A model generated the notes under the pieces. It saw only the letters and a list, made by a program, of their open reading frames with translations. It did not search any database and had not been told where the DNA came from. Below are positions 54,458 to 62,734 of a stretch of 64,000 nucleotides of DNA, one piece after another. Every line of letters begins with the position of its first letter. The stretch's first letter is position 1. Position numbers and translations under genes: made by a program. Origin of the DNA: NCEH01 sp043195135 (GTDB lineage Bacteria > Pseudomonadota > Alphaproteobacteria > Rhizobiales > Xanthobacteraceae); the NCBI RefSeq assembly GCF_043195135.1, contig NZ_JBAFWP010000002.1; one strand, given 5' to 3'.

Positions 54458-55228
54458 TCAGGCAGTGAACAGGCGCTCGGGATCGAGCATCCGCAGGGTC
54501 GACAATTCGTGTTCGGTGGGCGGCTCGGTGACGGCGTTCTGGGCATCGAACACCAGGTCGAAGCCGGTGTTGTCCTGCACTTCTTCGCGGGTCACGCCAG
54601 GATTGAGCGCGAGCACCTTCATGCGCCGCTCGGCGTCGTCGAAGCCAAACACCGCCAGCTCGGTGATGACGCGGAACATGCCGCCCGTCGGCAGGCCGCT
54701 TTCGGCGCGCGAGGTGCCGCCGCGGATGAAGCCCGGGCTGGTGATGAAGTCCACATGCTCCACGAACCGCCGCTTCTCGTGCTTCATAGCGACGATCATG
54801 TTGGTGAGGGAGGAGATGTCGTTGCCGCCGCCGGTGCCGGGCAGGCGGGTCTTGGGATGGGCGGGATCGCCGATGAAGGACGAGTTCAGATTGCCGAACT
54901 GGTCGATCTGCGCGCCGCCCATGAAGCCGATGTCCACATAGCCGCGCTGGAGCAGCAGCAGCACGTCGGTGGAGCCGAGCACCATGTTGGCGCGCTTGGT
55001 GCAGCGCTGGTCGTTGGTGGAGGGCGGCAGCTTGCCGGGCTCCACGAACGCACCCACCACGCCGCCCTCGAACAGGATGGTGAGGCCGGGGCAGCGCAGG
55101 CGCTGGGCCAGCGTCGCGGCGAGCAGGGGAATGCCGACCCCGGCGAACACCACCTGCCCGTCCTTGAGCTGGCGGGCGCTGAGGATGGCGAGAATTTCGG
55201 TCGCCGTGTAGCGATGCGCCTCAGTCAT
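54458..55228 (-). CDS. CoA-transferase subunit beta
   Basis: 256 residues from ATG 55228. The COG2057-type fold carries LRCPGLTILFEGGVVGAFVE, QRGYVDIGFMGGAQIDQFGN, LNSSFIGD and LPGTGGGNDISSLTNMIVAM. The catalytic Glu of classical family I enzymes (usual SENG) is not evident at the N-terminus; FEGG occupies that place, as in IpdB-like proteins that use the pair as a CoA-ester ring hydrolase. It overlaps the alpha-subunit gene by 8 nt. Confidence 0.85.
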   Translation of the reverse strand: MTEAHRYTATEILAILSARQLKDGQVVFAGVGIPLLAATLAQRLRCPGLTILFEGGVVGAFVEPGKLPPSTNDQRCTKRANMVLGSTDVLLLLQRGYVDIGFMGGAQIDQFGNLNSSFIGDPAHPKTRLPGTGGGNDISSLTNMIVAMKHEKRRFVEHVDFITSPGFIRGGTSRAESGLPTGGMFRVITELAVFGFDDAERRMKVLALNPGVTREEVQDNTGFDLVFDAQNAVTEPPTEHELSTLRMLDPERLFTA

Positions 55229-56186
55229 TGTAGATGCTCCGTCCGCGCTGGCTGGCTTCCAGGATTTCCTCAAGGCCGATGAGCGAGAGGTATTCGTTCC
55301 AGGAGGCGGGGCCGTAGACGTATTTTTCCAAATATTCGCGCATGCCTTCGACGGGCGCCTTGTTCACCTGCGCCACATATTGCGACATGTGCTTCATCAT
55401 CGGCTCATACAGGCCGTAGCATTCGTGCGGCGCCGAGCCATAGGGCACTTCCACCACCGCATCGACGCAGAAGAACGGGATCTTCGTCTGGTCGGGCGCC
55501 CGGCGGATCTGGTCGTTGGAGACGATGCGCTCGGTGGTGAGGATCACCCGCTTCGCCGCCATGGCAAGGTCGATGTCCATGAATTGCAGCCCGTCCATCT
55601 GCGCATTGCCGTAGGCGTCGCAGCGCTGGACATGGATCAGCGCCACGTCGGGGTTGAGGGCGGGAACCAGCAGCAGCTTCTCGCCGGTGAAGGGGCAATC
55701 GATTTCTTTGGCCTCGGGGCGAATGCGCAGCACGTCCGAGCCGAGCATGGAGCGGATCGGCAGGAAGGGCACGCCCATACCGCCGGCGCGGAACCGCATG
55801 CCGACCGCCATATGGCTCCATTCCTCGTACGTGGCGCTCCCGCTCTCCACATGGTGGCGCAGCACCTTGGAGAGGCCCCACAGGATGCCCTGGGCAAACC
55901 AGCTGGTGATGATGTGGTCACAGATGCCGGAGCCGAACAGCAGATCCCCGTCCGTGGAAATGATGCTGCGCGAGCAGGTGAGGCCGGTCTTGCGGGCGCG
56001 CATGAGCTGCCAGATCATCGCCATGGGCGTGCGCGACATGGTGGAGCCGCCGAGGCCCACACTCGCGCCGTCCGGCACGAAGGAGGCGGCTTCCTCCAGC
56101 GTCACCACCTTCTCGCGCAGGCTCTTGTCCCGCTGCGAAAGGTCTTGGCGCAATTGCGCATAGGGCGTCACGCCTGATGCCGTCAC
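55221..56186 (-). CDS. CoA-transferase subunit alpha
   Basis: 321 residues. COG1788-type motifs are VTLEEAASFVPDGASVGLGG, LLFGSGICDHIITSWFAQGI, MRFRAGGMGVPFLPIRSMLG and LVPALNPDVALIHVQRCDAY. It forms a heterodimer with the neighbouring beta subunit, either moving CoA between acids or, as in IpdAB, hydrolysing a cyclic CoA ester. It begins 37 nt after the PLP-enzyme stop. The alpha subunit lies first, as in most such operons. Confidence 0.85.
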   Translation of the reverse strand: MTASGVTPYAQLRQDLSQRDKSLREKVVTLEEAASFVPDGASVGLGGSTMSRTPMAMIWQLMRARKTGLTCSRSIISTDGDLLFGSGICDHIITSWFAQGILWGLSKVLRHHVESGSATYEEWSHMAVGMRFRAGGMGVPFLPIRSMLGSDVLRIRPEAKEIDCPFTGEKLLLVPALNPDVALIHVQRCDAYGNAQMDGLQFMDIDLAMAAKRVILTTERIVSNDQIRRAPDQTKIPFFCVDAVVEVPYGSAPHECYGLYEPMMKHMSQYVAQVNKAPVEGMREYLEKYVYGPASWNEYLSLIGLEEILEASQRGRSIYND

Positions 56187-56223
56187 CTTCGTCTCCTTTT
56201 TGTCCCTGGAAGCTTCTGCTTTG

Positions 56224-57723
56224 CTAGGAGGCGCTTACTTCCGCGTTGAAGTCTTCGATCAGCCGGTCGTAGACCGGCAGCTGGGCGGCAAGGTCGTCCC
56301 AGAAGGATTGATGCTTGCGGCGCTCGAAATCCTCGAAGGCGATCCCCTGCTGCTCCACCCAGGTGTAATAGCCGAGGTTGAAGATGCGCCGGCGGTCGCT
56401 CTCGCGCAGCTCCAGCAGGTCGGCGGTGGAGGCGGCCTCAATGGCGAACGTAAAGCTTTCGGCCGCGTCCACCTGATCGAAGCGGCCGCCATAATGCTTG
56501 GCGAGATAAGCGTCCCGCTCGGTGGCATAGAGGCCCGCACCGTCGGTGGCGATGGTCACCACCACGTCGTCCGCGCCATAGCGCATGTATTTCGCGAGCT
56601 TGATGGCGGCGACGATGTTCGCGAGACCGGAGATGCCCACATTATCGAAGGCGGCGATCAGCGCGGGGTCGATGTTCTTGCGGTCCGCAAGATAGGCCCG
56701 GCCGACCTCGGTGCCGAACAGCAGGTTCAGCCGGTCGCTGGCGCGGTCCGAGACCGCGACCACGAAGTCCGTGTTCATCACATTGTGGATGAGTGGGATA
56801 TGCTTGTCGCCGATGCCCTGGATATTGTGCTCGCCGTAGCCGTTCTCCAGCATGGTGGGGCATTCCAGCGCTTCCACTGCCGCGATCCGCGTGCCGTAGA
56901 GGGCTTTGAGGTGATCGCCTGCGGCAATCGTGCCGGCGGAGCCCGTTGCCGAGACGAAGGCGGCGAGGCGGCGCGTGGGCGCGCCGGCCTTCAGGCTCTC
57001 GAACACGCTGGCGCAGGCGGCGCCGGTGGCGGCGCGATGGACCATGTAGTTCGAATAGGCCGAGAACTGGTTCAGGATGACGTTGCTTTCATCCTTCTGC
57101 ATTTCATTGCAGGCGTCGTAGATTTCCTTGACGTTGCTTTCCGTGCCCGGGGTGCGGACGATGTGGGCGGGGTCGGAGACCCACTTCTCCAGCCAGTCGA
57201 AGCGCTCCTGGCTCATGCCGGCCGGCAGCACGGCGACGCCGGCGCAGCCGATGATGCGCGACACCGCGATGCCGCCCCGGCAATAATTGCCCGTGGACGG
57301 CCACACCGCCTTGTGATGGGAAAGATCGAACGCGCCGGTGACGAGCTGCGTCACCAGGCCCGCATAGGCCGGCAGCACCTTGTGGGCGCCGATCAGCGGG
57401 AAGCGCGCGCCGAGCAGTACCACGATCGGCGCGGCGACGCCGGTGAGGGCGCTCGGCAGCACGATATGATCGGGCACCGAAACCATGCCGCGCCCGTCGA
57501 CGGCGTTGTTCCAGTGGATGCGCCACAGATTGGCGCCGTCGGGCGCATTGCGGTCCACGTCCGCCAAGGCGGCCATACGGGCGGCGGGAATGGTCGAGGG
57601 ATCGGCCAATTGGCCGAAGGTCGGCAGGCTCAAGCCCGCATCCCGCATATGCCGGATCGCGGCCTGCCGCTGCTCAGCATTGACGATGCCCGGAACCGAT
57701 CCGGGTACGTGCGCTGCACTCAT
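56224..57723 (-). CDS. PLP-dependent enzyme of fold type II, function unknown
   Basis: 499 residues, longer than cysteine synthase or threonine dehydratase (300-400). SHHKAVWPSTGNYCRGGIAV combines the likely Schiff-base Lys with the S-x-G-N-x-x-x-G substrate loop of fold type II enzymes. FVSATGSAGTIAAGDHLKAL is the phosphate-binding-loop style Gly-rich segment, and EALECPTMLENGYGEHNIQG is distinctive. The N-terminal 70 and C-terminal 120 residues (FNLGYYTWVEQQGIAFEDFE) are family-specific extensions. The reaction is not known; a beta- or gamma-elimination or replacement on an amino-acid-like substrate is expected. It is first in the operon with CoA-transferase and LLM genes and has an operator candidate 60-75 nt upstream. 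Confidence 0.82.
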   Translation of the reverse strand: MSAAHVPGSVPGIVNAEQRQAAIRHMRDAGLSLPTFGQLADPSTIPAARMAALADVDRNAPDGANLWRIHWNNAVDGRGMVSVPDHIVLPSALTGVAAPIVVLLGARFPLIGAHKVLPAYAGLVTQLVTGAFDLSHHKAVWPSTGNYCRGGIAVSRIIGCAGVAVLPAGMSQERFDWLEKWVSDPAHIVRTPGTESNVKEIYDACNEMQKDESNVILNQFSAYSNYMVHRAATGAACASVFESLKAGAPTRRLAAFVSATGSAGTIAAGDHLKALYGTRIAAVEALECPTMLENGYGEHNIQGIGDKHIPLIHNVMNTDFVVAVSDRASDRLNLLFGTEVGRAYLADRKNIDPALIAAFDNVGISGLANIVAAIKLAKYMRYGADDVVVTIATDGAGLYATERDAYLAKHYGGRFDQVDAAESFTFAIEAASTADLLELRESDRRRIFNLGYYTWVEQQGIAFEDFERRKHQSFWDDLAAQLPVYDRLIEDFNAEVSAS

Positions 57724-57780
57724 CTCAAGGAAACTCCCCCGCCGAAACGGATCTGGCGACCTAAGGTCATATTATCATAC

Positions 57781-57796
57781 TATTATTAGTACAATA
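57781..57796. promoter_or_regulatory. Second copy of the 16-bp operator candidate, upstream of the PLP-enzyme operon
   Basis: TATTATTAGTACAATA differs from the site at 50590-50605 at one base. It lies 58 nt upstream of the PLP-enzyme ATG (minus strand), in the 129-nt gap after fbiC. The surrounding 30 bp are unusually AT-rich. The arms TATT/AATA give dyad symmetry. Confidence 0.55.
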
Positions 57797-57852
57797 CGCT
57801 TGGGGAATGGCAAATCTTTTTTGCGGGGAAACCGGCGTCCAGGCGTGTTTTC

Positions 57853-60258
57853 TTAGCCCTGGGCGGCCATCTGCAAGGCGGTCGGGGCGTTCACATTGCG
57901 GGCGCGCTCGCCATGCAGCGCCGGTGCGTCGTCATAGAGCGTGGTGCGCATGCGCGGCGCCCGGCCGGCGGAGCGGATGATCATCTCCATGGAGCGCGGC
58001 GTCATCTCCTGCCCGTGGCTTGCGCCGGCGGAACGGGAGATGGTCTCGTCCATGAGCGTGCCGCCGAGGTCGTTCACCCCGGCGGCGAGGGCGAGCTTCA
58101 CGCCCTCGGGCCCGAGCTTCACCCAGGAGGCCTGGATATTGGTGATGTGCGGATGCAGCGCGAGCCGCGCCACCGCATGCATCAGGATCGTCTCGCGCAG
58201 GGTCGGCCCCTTGCGCGAGCGCCCCTTCAGATAGATCGGCGCTTCCATGTGGACGAACGGCAGCGGCACGAATTCGGTGAAGCCGCCGGTCTCCATCTGC
58301 AGATCGCGCACGCGGATCAGGTGGCGCGCCCAATGCTCATAGCGCTCGATATGGCCATACATGATGGTGGCGGTGGAGCGCAGGCCGAGGCCATGGGCGG
58401 CGCGCATCACGTCCAGCCATTCAAGGGTGTTGATCTTGTCCGCGCACAGATGGGCGCGCACCTCGTCGTCGAGGATCTCCGCCGCCGTGCCGGGCAAGGT
58501 GGAGAGCCCCGCCTCCTTCAGGGCGGCGAGGAATTCGGGAATGCTCACGCCGAGGGTTTTCGCGCCCTGGCTCACCTCGAGGGGTGAGAAGGCGTGCATG
58601 TGCATCTGCGGCACCGCATCCTTCACCACCTTGCAGAGATCCAGATATTTCTGGCCGGTATAGGAAGGGTGGATGCCGCCCTGCATGCACACTTCGGTGG
58701 CGCCGCGCGCCCAGGCCTCTCGCACCCGGTCCGCCACTTCCTCCATTTCGAGGTCATAGGGGCGGCCGCGCAGGTTCTCGCTCAGCTTGCCCTTGGAGAA
58801 GGCGCAGAACTGGCATTTGAAATAGCAGATGTTGGTATAATTGATGTTGCGGGTGACGACATAGCTCACGCTGTCGCCGTTCACTTTGCGGCGCAGGTCG
58901 TCGGCGGCGCGGCATACGGCGGTGAACCCCTCGTCGCGCGCCCGGAACAGCCGCACGATCTCGGTTTCCTCCAGCGCGATGCCGGACACCGCCCGGTCGA
59001 GAATGCGGGTGAGCGCGCCGTCGGTGCTGGCGGGGGCGGAAGGCTTCAGCAGCGCGCCTTCCTTGGCCGGCAGGCGGTCGGTGGAGCCAGGGCACCAATC
59101 GTCGGCGCGCGGCCAGCCGTCGCCGTCGATGAGGTCGAGCAGCTTGGTGCGCAGCCCCTCGTCGACCCAGCGGCGGGACTGGGCGGCGAAGGCAGGATAG
59201 ATGGCGAGCCGTTCGGTCAGGATCTTGCCGGCGGCCTTGGTGGCGGAGTCCAGCACCCGCAGGTGGGGCCAGGGCGCCTCCGGGTTCACATGGTCCGGCG
59301 TGACGGGGGAGACGCCGCCCCAATCGTTGATGCCGGCGGCCACCAGCTTGCTGAGCGCGCCGGGGCTGAGGTTGGGCGGTGCCTGGATGTTCATCTCCGG
59401 CGCGAACAATAGGCGCGCCATGGCGATGGTCCACACATGCTCGTCGAGGGTCGGTGCCTCCACATGGGCCATGCGGGTGCCGGGCTTGGGACGGAAATTC
59501 TGGACGATGATTTCCTGGATGTGCCCGTAGGTGTCGTTGAGATCGCGCAGCGCCAGCAGCGCCTCGATGCGCTCGGCCCGCGTCTCGCCGATGCCGATCA
59601 GAATGCCGCTGGTGAAGGGCACGCCCTGTTCACCGGCGATCCGCATGGTCTCCAGGCGCGCGGCCGGGATCTTGTCGGGCGAGCCGTGGTGGGCCGCGCC
59701 CTTGGCCAGCAGGCGCTCGGAGGTGCTCTCCAGCATGATGCCCTGGGAGATGGAGACCCGCCGCAGCGCCGCCACGTCCTCGGCGGTCAGCAGGCCGGGG
59801 TTCACATGGGGCAGAAGGCCGGTTTCGCGAAACACCAAGTCCGCCATTTCGGCGAGATAGGAAAGGGTCGTCGCGTGGCCAAGCTCGGCCAATGCGTCGC
59901 GCGCGAACTGGTAACGCAGCTCCGGCTTGTCGCCGAGGGTGAACAGCGCCTCCTTGCAGCCCGCCTTCTGGCCGGCGCGGGCAATCGCCAGAACCTCGTC
60001 GCGGGAGAGGAAGGCGCGCTCGCCCTTTCGCGGGGCATGGGCGAAGGTGCAGTAATGGCACACGTCGCGGCACAATTGAGTGAGCGGAATGAAGACCTTG
60101 CGCGAATAGGAGACATAATTGCCGTGGGCCGCGTCGCGCCGCTGCGCCGCCGCCGCCAGCAGCGGGGAAAGATCGCTCATGCCCACCAAGGCGAAAGCCT
60201 GTTCGGGGGCGAGGCGGGCGCCGGCGGAGAGGTCGGCGAAGACGGAGGGCGTAATCAT
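57853..60258 (-). CDS. fbiC: FO synthase, CofG-CofH fusion (FbiC)
   Basis: 801 residues containing both radical SAM halves of 7,8-didemethyl-8-hydroxy-5-deazariboflavin synthase. The CofG half carries the 4Fe-4S cysteines in CRDVCHYC (Cys63, 67, 70) after YVSYSRKVFIPLTQL. The CofH half carries CYFKCQFC (Cys478, 482, 485) after INYTNI, with FSKGKLSENLRG behind. It joins tyrosine with 5-amino-6-ribitylaminouracil to make FO, the redox chromophore of F420. The fused form is the rule in Actinobacteria; Archaea have separate proteins. The start overlaps the cofC stop by 4 nt. It is the last gene of the F420 operon. Confidence 0.95.
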   Translation of the reverse strand: MITPSVFADLSAGARLAPEQAFALVGMSDLSPLLAAAAQRRDAAHGNYVSYSRKVFIPLTQLCRDVCHYCTFAHAPRKGERAFLSRDEVLAIARAGQKAGCKEALFTLGDKPELRYQFARDALAELGHATTLSYLAEMADLVFRETGLLPHVNPGLLTAEDVAALRRVSISQGIMLESTSERLLAKGAAHHGSPDKIPAARLETMRIAGEQGVPFTSGILIGIGETRAERIEALLALRDLNDTYGHIQEIIVQNFRPKPGTRMAHVEAPTLDEHVWTIAMARLLFAPEMNIQAPPNLSPGALSKLVAAGINDWGGVSPVTPDHVNPEAPWPHLRVLDSATKAAGKILTERLAIYPAFAAQSRRWVDEGLRTKLLDLIDGDGWPRADDWCPGSTDRLPAKEGALLKPSAPASTDGALTRILDRAVSGIALEETEIVRLFRARDEGFTAVCRAADDLRRKVNGDSVSYVVTRNINYTNICYFKCQFCAFSKGKLSENLRGRPYDLEMEEVADRVREAWARGATEVCMQGGIHPSYTGQKYLDLCKVVKDAVPQMHMHAFSPLEVSQGAKTLGVSIPEFLAALKEAGLSTLPGTAAEILDDEVRAHLCADKINTLEWLDVMRAAHGLGLRSTATIMYGHIERYEHWARHLIRVRDLQMETGGFTEFVPLPFVHMEAPIYLKGRSRKGPTLRETILMHAVARLALHPHITNIQASWVKLGPEGVKLALAAGVNDLGGTLMDETISRSAGASHGQEMTPRSMEMIIRSAGRAPRMRTTLYDDAPALHGERARNVNAPTALQMAAQG

Positions 60259-60962
60259 AGGGACAAGGGCTCCTCAAGCGGCGAGGGCAGGGGCTGAGCC
60301 ACGCCGGGGCGGGCTCGCAAAGGAACAGGCGAAAGCCCGGCGGGCAGGGCGGCGAGGTCCGCGCTCACGTCGATGTCGCGGCCGAGGCCGGGCAGATGCA
60401 GCACGCGCGGATCGCGGCCGGCCGTCCGCGCGCTTTCCAGGTGGCGGGCGAAGCTGGAGGGTCCGAAGCTTGGCGCCATGAGGGCCGGCGGGCAGGCCGC
60501 GAGCAGATTGGTGCCGCCGTCGCGGGTCGCCGGCACGAGCACCACCGAAGTGCTTTCCAGCGCGTCGACGACCGCATCCAGTTCCGCCCGCGTCATGCCG
60601 GGCACGTCGCCGGGCACGACGATCACCCCGCCCTTGCCGGCGCGGTCCAGCGCAGCCATGCCGGCGCGCACGGCGGCGTTGGTGCCATTCTCGACCGCAT
60701 CGGGCAGCACATGGGCGCAGAACGCGCGGGCGAGCGCCATGGCGTCCGGATCGCCGGTGACGACGAGGATGCCGGCCAGCCCCCGGCATCCGGCAAGCAC
60801 GCCGAGCACCTGCCGCAGCATCGCCTTGGCGAGCGCCGCGCGCTCGGCGGGCGAAAGCTCGGGGGCAAGGCGGCGCTTGGCGAGCGCGAAACGCTTCACC
60901 GGCACCAAGGCCCACAGGTCGCGGGGCGCGCCGAAATCACATGCGGGAACATGCCTGTTCAT
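60255..60962 (-). CDS. cofC: CofC/FbiD-type guanylyltransferase of F420 synthesis
   Basis: 235 residues. WALVPVKRFALAKRRLAPEL at the N-terminus is the nucleotide-binding signature; VVPGDVPGMTRAELDAVVDA and ATRDGGTNLLAACPP complete the nucleotidyltransferase core. It activates a phospho-acid (2-phospholactate, phosphoenolpyruvate or 3-phosphoglycerate depending on the organism) with GTP for transfer to FO. Which acid is used here cannot be read off. It overlaps cofD and fbiC by 4 nt each. Confidence 0.92.
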   Translation of the reverse strand: MNRHVPACDFGAPRDLWALVPVKRFALAKRRLAPELSPAERAALAKAMLRQVLGVLAGCRGLAGILVVTGDPDAMALARAFCAHVLPDAVENGTNAAVRAGMAALDRAGKGGVIVVPGDVPGMTRAELDAVVDALESTSVVLVPATRDGGTNLLAACPPALMAPSFGPSSFARHLESARTAGRDPRVLHLPGLGRDIDVSADLAALPAGLSPVPLRARPGVAQPLPSPLEEPLSL

Positions 60963-61963
60963 GGGCCCACCGCCTCCCGGTCGGCATGGATGACTGCGCC
61001 GGCGGCGGCCAGCGAATCGGCGAAGCGCAGCACGTCCCTTGCCAGGCGGATGCTGTCCTCGGCGGTCTTCATCAAGGTGGGGACGGCGGCGATGGGTGTC
61101 GAGATGCGGGCGCGCTCGTCGCCGTCCGCGACATCGATCACGAGGCCGTCGATCAGCGTGTCGTAATGGGCGGCGATGGCGGCCGAGGTCGCCGGGACCT
61201 TAAGCTCCGCCATGATCTTGGCCGTCGGCCCCTTGATCGCCTGCCCGCCGATGATGGGCGAGACCGCCACCACCGGCGCGCGCACGGCGGCGAGCGCGGC
61301 GCGCAACCCCGGCAGCGCGAGAATGGGATCGATGCTCAGATAGGGATTGGAAGGGCAGAGGACGACCGCCCGCAGGTCCGGCGCGGCGAGCGCGGCCAGT
61401 ACCTCCGAAGTCGGGCGCGCGACGTCGGCGCCCGCGAAGGTGAAGCCGGTGACGGCGGGCGCGCAGCGGCGTTCGACGAAATAGCGCTGGAACGGCAATA
61501 TGCCTTCGTCCGTATGCACCAGCGTGCGCACGGGCTCCTCGCTCATGGGCAGCAGGCGGGCGGCGATGCCGAGGCGTGCGCGCAGCGAATCGGTGATCTG
61601 GGTGAGGCTTTCCCCGAGCCGCAGGCGGCGCGTGCGCTCCACATGCAGGGCAAGGTCACGGTCGCCCAGCAGGAACCAGGTTTCCCCGCCCAATTCGCCG
61701 AGCGCGGCCATGAAATTCCAGCTCTCGTCCGCCCGGCCCCAGCCGCGCACCTCGTCGCTCAGTCCGCTCAATTTGTAGAGCACGCTGTCGAGGTCGGGGG
61801 AAATGGCAAGCCCGAGATGCTCAAAATCGTCACCCGTGTTCACCACGAGCGAGACCGCCGCGCCGAATTCCCGCTCCAGGCCGAGGGCGAGCTTTGCGCC
61901 GCCGACGCCGCCGCACAAAGCGACTATGGAACCGGAGCCGGGAGGGGGGAGGGGTGCATTCAT
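60959..61963 (-). CDS. cofD: 2-phospho-L-lactate transferase CofD/FbiA
   Basis: 334 residues. The GGVGGAK loop (residues 18-24) and VVNTGDDFEHLGLAISPDLD are hallmark sequences, with LCPSNPYLSIDPILALPGLR and VAVSPIIGGQAIKGPTAKIM in the second half. It transfers the phospho-acid unit from the GDP-activated donor to FO, making F420-0 or dehydro-F420-0. It overlaps cofE and cofC by 4 nt each, indicating coupled translation. Confidence 0.95.
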   Translation of the reverse strand: MNAPLPPPGSGSIVALCGGVGGAKLALGLEREFGAAVSLVVNTGDDFEHLGLAISPDLDSVLYKLSGLSDEVRGWGRADESWNFMAALGELGGETWFLLGDRDLALHVERTRRLRLGESLTQITDSLRARLGIAARLLPMSEEPVRTLVHTDEGILPFQRYFVERRCAPAVTGFTFAGADVARPTSEVLAALAAPDLRAVVLCPSNPYLSIDPILALPGLRAALAAVRAPVVAVSPIIGGQAIKGPTAKIMAELKVPATSAAIAAHYDTLIDGLVIDVADGDERARISTPIAAVPTLMKTAEDSIRLARDVLRFADSLAAAGAVIHADREAVGP

Positions 61964-62727
61964 CGGAACATGTCGCGTTCGCGGGAGCGGATGAGGGCGG
62001 CGGCGGGCCGTTCGGGCGCGGCGCGTCGATAGCCGCGCACCAGCACCGCCGGCAGGCCCTCGTCGCCCTGGCCCATGAGGAGGGAAGCGGCGGCGGCAAG
62101 TTCGTCCGCCACCGCGATTTCGGTCACGCGCATGGCGCGGCCGAACAGGTCCGGCGCGCCGACCATGTCCACCAGCGCGGGGACGCCGGCGGCGCCGAGC
62201 GCGACGCCCACCACCCCGTTACGCCAGGGCCGGCCGAAACTGTCATTGATGACGACGCCGGCGCGGACGCCGAAGCGGGCATCGAGGCGTGCCTTCAGGG
62301 CGGCGGCGGAGCCGTCGGGATCGCGCGGGAGCAGCAGCACGCGTGCGCCGTCCGTATGGTCGATGTTCGATTCGTCCACGCCGGCATTGGCCATGACGAA
62401 GCCGAGCTTGTGCGCGACCACCAGCACATGGGACCCCTCGCGCACAATCTCCGAGGATTCCGAAAGCACCGTTTCCACATGGCGCGGGTCCTTGCGCAGG
62501 CGGGCGGCGATCTCGATCGCGCGGGGCGAGGGGACCACGTCGGCGAGCGCCAGATAGCGCCCTTCCGCCTTGGAGACGATCTTCTGGGCGACGACGAGGA
62601 TGTCGCCCTCTTCAAGGCCGAGCCCGCTCGCCTCCAGCGCCGCGCCGAGCAGGCCGGCGAGGTCGTCGCCGGGCTCCACCAGGGGGATCCCTGGCACGGC
62701 ATGGAGTGAAAGCGCGGGCGCGGCCAT
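61960..62727 (-). CDS. cofE: Coenzyme F420-0:L-glutamate ligase CofE
   Basis: 255 residues from ATG 62727. AVPGIPLVEPGDDLAGLLGA, GDILVVAQKIVSKAEGRYLA, NAGVDESNIDHTDGARVLLL and GVVINDSFGRPWRNGVVGVA are CofE signatures. GTP-dependent addition of glutamate residues gives F420-1 and longer tails. It is the stand-alone CofE form; the C-terminal nitroreductase-like domain of mycobacterial FbiB, which reduces dehydro-F420-0, is absent. No separate gene for that step is seen, so either the 2-phospholactate/3PG route is used or the reductase lies elsewhere. Confidence 0.94.
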   Translation of the reverse strand: MAAPALSLHAVPGIPLVEPGDDLAGLLGAALEASGLGLEEGDILVVAQKIVSKAEGRYLALADVVPSPRAIEIAARLRKDPRHVETVLSESSEIVREGSHVLVVAHKLGFVMANAGVDESNIDHTDGARVLLLPRDPDGSAAALKARLDARFGVRAGVVINDSFGRPWRNGVVGVALGAAGVPALVDMVGAPDLFGRAMRVTEIAVADELAAAASLLMGQGDEGLPAVLVRGYRRAAPERPAAALIRSRERDMFR

Positions 62728-62734
62728 CACGGGG

